From positions 682,001-746,000 of the forward strand of contig NZ_JACXWX010000001.1 in assembly GCF_014764505.1 (NCBI RefSeq): DNA of 64,000 nt, in the 5' to 3' direction. A program made the position numbers and the translations under genes. How positions within the stretch are numbered: position 1 is the first letter of the stretch; each line of letters opens with the position of its first letter. The stretch comes from Phormidium tenue FACHB-886 (GTDB lineage: Bacteria > Cyanobacteriota > Cyanobacteriia > Elainellales > Elainellaceae). Positions 63,432 through 64,000 of the stretch are shown here, piece after piece. The notes below the pieces were generated by a model. The model made no database searches and was not told where the DNA came from. It worked only from the letters and a program-made list of their open reading frames with translations.

Positions 63432-64000
63432 TTACTCCTCTTTAGCTGAAATTTCGGTTACCTGAACTTTGGCTGACCCTTCGGCAAGTTGGAGAGTCAG
63501 CTCTTGACCCGGCTGCAGATCGCCAGCCGATCGCGCCACTGCACCGTTGCTTTGCCGCACCACAGCATAGCCTCGCCGCAGCACTGCTTCTGGATCTAGA
63601 GTTATTAGCTTTTGCCGCAGCAGCTCACAGTGTTGGGTTGCCGTTTGCAAGCGCTGATTGGTGCTTTGAGTGAGGCGCTGCCGCAGCCAAGTGATTGTTT
63701 GTGCCTCCTGCCGAATTTGGCGATCGAGGTGCAGCCGCTGCAGCCGCCCCCGCAGCCGATTGAGCTGTTCTGAAGCGCTGCCGAGCTGGGTGGCAACTGT
63801 CCGACTCAATGCCACAACTCGCTCTCGGTGCTCAGCGTAAATATCTTCTAGCAGCGGCACAGCTTGGGCAGCGGCAGCGGTCGGCGTGTGGGCATAGACA
63901 TCGGCAACCAAGTCTGCCAGGGTTTCATCACGCTGGTGCCCGATCCCCGCTACCACCGGAATAGGACAGGTGGCGATCGCACGCACCACTCGCTCATCGT
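63432..64000 (-). CDS. xseA: Exodeoxyribonuclease VII large subunit, 3' part
   Basis: Truncated by the window edge; the frame is open to 64000. The visible C-terminal about 190 residues contain the catalytic-domain motif PVVAGIGHQRDETLADLVADVYAHTPTAAAA in parts, then a long helical arm and the conserved close VLRRGYAVVRQSNG. Exonuclease VII degrades single-stranded DNA from both ends. The visible internal methionine at 63989 is not the start. Confidence 0.93.
   Translation of the reverse strand, partial: DERVVRAIATCPIPVVAGIGHQRDETLADLVADVYAHTPTAAAAQAVPLLEDIYAEHRERVVALSRTVATQLGSASEQLNRLRGRLQRLHLDRQIRQEAQTITWLRQRLTQSTNQRLQTATQHCELLRQKLITLDPEAVLRRGYAVVRQSNGAVARSAGDLQPGQELTLQLAEGSAKVQVTEISAKEE

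Noticed and set aside
1-64000. tRNA, rRNA, tmRNA or CRISPR arrays
   Set aside because: No cloverleaf with a GTTCRANNC T-loop, no rRNA-like stretch, and the tandem repeats found are too short and lack spacers.

Overview
The window is a stretch of cyanobacterial chromosome, most likely from a filamentous, Leptolyngbya-like lineage (the lineage is inference). The evidence is direct: the HIP1 octamer GCGATCGC and its core recur throughout, and the genes include the NblS/Hik33 sensor kinase, the carotenoid isomerase CrtH, DUF3120, a SigF-type sigma factor, pentapeptide-repeat proteins, and a UrtABCDE urea transporter under a textbook NtcA promoter. No rRNA, tRNA or CRISPR array was seen.

Layout. 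1-9.3 kb: PLP-dependent ammonia-lyase, dienelactone hydrolase, nblS and purD, then TPR and membrane proteins. 9.7-24 kb: sigF, a repeat protein with a degenerate M15 domain, a coiled-coil membrane protein, a GT2 glycosyltransferase, ftsY, a Na/Pi transporter, nusB, a GT39 glycosyltransferase, a YciI protein and pheT. 24-31 kb: a group of small genes (SnoaL-like, a 32-residue membrane peptide, a 78-residue protein, DUF2267), uppP, DUF3120, an FHA-adenylate cyclase, an MFS exporter and nth. 31.1-34.8 kb: an accessory island between nth and pcrA, holding an IS630 remnant, a CHAT-protease/FGE-sulfatase fusion and a stand-alone PD-(D/E)xK nuclease. 34.8-46.4 kb: pcrA, secreted and cupin proteins, an amino-acid ABC transporter, crtH, mnmE and HU. 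47-56.6 kb: a membrane-anchored class A beta-lactamase-like protein, then urtABCDE with urease accessory genes ureG, ureF and ureE. 57-64 kb: conserved cyanobacterial proteins, homoserine dehydrogenase, xseB and the 3' part of xseA.

How genes work together. The urt and ure genes form a nitrogen-responsive urea module: UrtA-E import urea, and UreE, UreF and UreG load nickel into a urease encoded elsewhere. The NtcA box sits between ureG and urtA, and a hairpin between urtA and urtB probably keeps the binding protein in excess; a similar hairpin sits between the binding-protein and permease genes of the amino-acid transporter.

The most interesting locus is the 811-residue CHAT/FGE fusion. Its C-terminal C-type-lectin-like segment matches the layout of a diversity-generating retroelement (DGR) variable region, and many variable codons can be derived from AAY by changing adenines only. 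No reverse transcriptase or template repeat lies in the window, so any diversification would have to act in trans. Other things worth a second look are two small genes of 32 and 53 codons, two candidate non-coding RNAs or leaders, a 13-nt tandem repeat growing out of the urtE stop codon, and an M15-like domain that has lost metal ligands.
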